A stretch of DNA of 64,000 nt from NCBI GenBank assembly GCA_965116565.1, contig OZ220699.1, positions 1,364,001 to 1,428,000 of the forward strand. The letters run 5' to 3'. The stretch's first letter is position 1. Every line of letters begins with the position of its first letter. Positions 63,101 to 64,000 of the stretch are shown in pieces. Position numbers and translations under genes: made by a program. The notes beneath the pieces were generated by a model. The model worked only from the letters and a program-made list of their open reading frames with translations. It had not been told where the DNA came from and made no database searches. The DNA comes from Bin87 sp965116565. GTDB lineage: Bacteria > Chloroflexota > Dehalococcoidia > Lucifugimonadales > UBA3495.

Positions 63101-63123
63101 ACGCCGGCGCGTCGCCGAGTTCG

Positions 63124-63132
63124 ATTGTAGCA
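63124..63132 (-). promoter_or_regulatory. Extended -10 promoter of tRNA-Ala
   Basis: TGCTACAAT on the minus strand, 24 bp before the mature tRNA 5' end. Confidence 0.5.
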
Positions 63133-63181
63133 TAGGCCTGCATGAACGCTGGTTTTTCGAGCCGATTCGCCCGTCGCCGGT

Positions 63182-63210
63182 TTTACAGTGGGACGGGCAG
63201 CGGGTATGAT
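63182..63210 (+). promoter_or_regulatory. Sigma70-type promoter of the thiolase gene
   Basis: TTTACA, exactly 17 bp, TATGAT; 60 bp before the ATG at 63271. Confidence 0.6.
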
Positions 63211-63270
63211 ACCGGCACCATTTTTTCTGTTCCATCAAGCGTCCGCAGAGTGCGGTCAAGGAGTTTGGTC

Positions 63271-64000
63271 ATGAGAGGAATAGCCATTGTTGCGCCGGTC
63301 CGCACCGCCGTGGGCAATTTCGGTGGAGCGCTGCGAGACGTCCCTGCTGCCGAACTGGCGTCCACCGTGATTCAGGCCGCCCTGGAACGCAGCGGCGTCG
63401 ATCCCACCAAGGTGGACGACGTGATCCTCGGCCACGGTTACCCGTCGGGCGAGAACCCCGCGATCGGCCGGCTGGCCAGTCTGAAGGCGGGCCTGCCCAT
63501 TGAGGTGCCCGGCTACCAGTTGGACCGCCGCTGCTCCTCCGGTCTCCAGGCAATCCTCAACGCCTCCATGCTCATCCAGACCGACAACGCCGACGTGGTG
63601 ATCGCCGGCGGCGCGGAAAGCATGAGCAGCGCCGAGTTCTACAGCAACGAGTCCCGCTGGGGCGCGCGCTTCGGCTCGGTAACGTTCCACGACCGGCTGG
63701 CGCGGGCCCGCGTGACCATCGCGCCCGACGAGCGCTTTGGCCCCATCCCCGGCGGCATGGTTGAGACCGCCGAGAACCTGGCGCAGGAGTATGAAATCCC
63801 CCGCGAGGAACAGGACGAATACGCCCTGCGCAGCCACCAGCGCGCTGTGGCCGCCCGAGACTCCGGCAAGTTCGCCGACGAGATCGTTCCGGTGAGTATC
63901 CCGCAGCGTCGCGGCGACCCCAAGATATTCGACACCGACGAGGGCCCGCGCGGCGACACCACAATGGAAGTGTTGGGCCGGCTGCGTCCCGTGATGCGCG
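63271..64000 (+). CDS. Thiolase (acetyl-CoA C-acyltransferase), 3' end outside window
   Basis: At least 243 codons, open to the window edge. MRGIAIVAPVRTAVGNFGGA is the N-terminal thiolase block; LDRRCSSGLQAILNASMLIQ (about residue 85) holds the nucleophilic Cys; VVIAGGAESMSSAEFYS follows. Later blocks with the catalytic His and second Cys lie beyond 64000. It cleaves 3-ketoacyl-CoA or condenses acetyl-CoA. A good promoter precedes it and no operon partner is seen upstream. Confidence 0.92.
   Translation, partial: MRGIAIVAPVRTAVGNFGGALRDVPAAELASTVIQAALERSGVDPTKVDDVILGHGYPSGENPAIGRLASLKAGLPIEVPGYQLDRRCSSGLQAILNASMLIQTDNADVVIAGGAESMSSAEFYSNESRWGARFGSVTFHDRLARARVTIAPDERFGPIPGGMVETAENLAQEYEIPREEQDEYALRSHQRAVAARDSGKFADEIVPVSIPQRRGDPKIFDTDEGPRGDTTMEVLGRLRPVMR

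Noticed and set aside
1..64000. CRISPR array
   Set aside because: All repeats found are dispersed or paired palindromes; none occurs as regularly spaced direct repeats with unique spacers. The only regular array is the 11-bp hexamer operator.

Overview
The window is about 64 kb of GC-rich bacterial DNA and probably comes from an uncultivated Chloroflexota of the SAR202/Dehalococcoidia type. That placement is inferred from gene content: several CaiB/BaiF CoA-transferases (one a two-domain fusion), tandem luciferase-like flavin monooxygenases next to an acyl-CoA synthetase, a cyclase-family hydrolase, a cytochrome P450, nickel-pincer cofactor genes (larC, larE), and many short palindromic repeats and decayed insertion sequences. 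No rRNA gene or CRISPR array is visible. One tRNA, tRNA-Ala(TGC), lies at 63.0 kb.

Layout. 0-3.6 kb: a DUF362 protein, then an AAA-ATPase/HNH pair matching the Septu (PtuA/PtuB) anti-phage system, visibly less GC-rich than its neighbours. 3.6-9.3 kb: larC and larE, a VOC protein, exonuclease III, a broken toxin-antitoxin pair, an SDR and a small ORF. 9.5-15.6 kb: an SbcD-like nuclease with a YhaN-like SMC ATPase that carries a frameshift, and a secreted PPC-domain protein. 15.7-18.4 kb: a graveyard of P450, HsdM, DDE_5 and IS630 remnants. 18.4-33.6 kb: metabolic genes (PRAI-like protein, acyl-CoA synthetase, two flavin monooxygenases, two MFS carriers, cyclase, two CoA-transferases, GNAT, a membrane HExxH protein, P450). 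33.7-37.5 kb: an OmpR-type regulator facing a circularly permuted ATP-grasp / transglutaminase / alpha-E operon, with four hexamers repeated every 11 bp between them. 37.5-39.3 kb: a membrane protein and adenosine deaminase.

39.3-63.0 kb is bounded by a direct duplication of the tRNA-Ala/add locus: the left copy keeps add and has lost the tRNA, while the right copy keeps the tRNA and has lost add. This 23.7-kb segment holds most of the mobile DNA: an IS256 copy split by an IS110 element whose non-coding end encodes a recognisable bridge RNA, a second degenerate IS110, a complete IS5/IS1182-type element with inverted repeats and target duplication, and many fragments. Live genes in it are a DEAD-box helicase, a methyltransferase/phosphotransferase pair, a four-gene DUF1538-DUF1538-PII-CBS operon with ATGA overlaps, a 5'-nucleotidase-like lipoprotein and a fused double CoA-transferase. 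A SWIM-domain gene has two in-frame stops. The window ends inside a thiolase gene.

Most interesting points: (i) the bridge RNA, whose four guide segments can be read against the actual insertion site; (ii) short palindromic elements inserted inside transposase genes and larC, two of them in phase, and a TTGACCAATCG-containing insertion at the first catalytic Asp codon of two unrelated transposase families; (iii) the PII-linked DUF1538 operon; (iv) the amidoligase-like operon with its 11-bp operator array; (v) the reciprocal decay of the duplicated tRNA-add locus.
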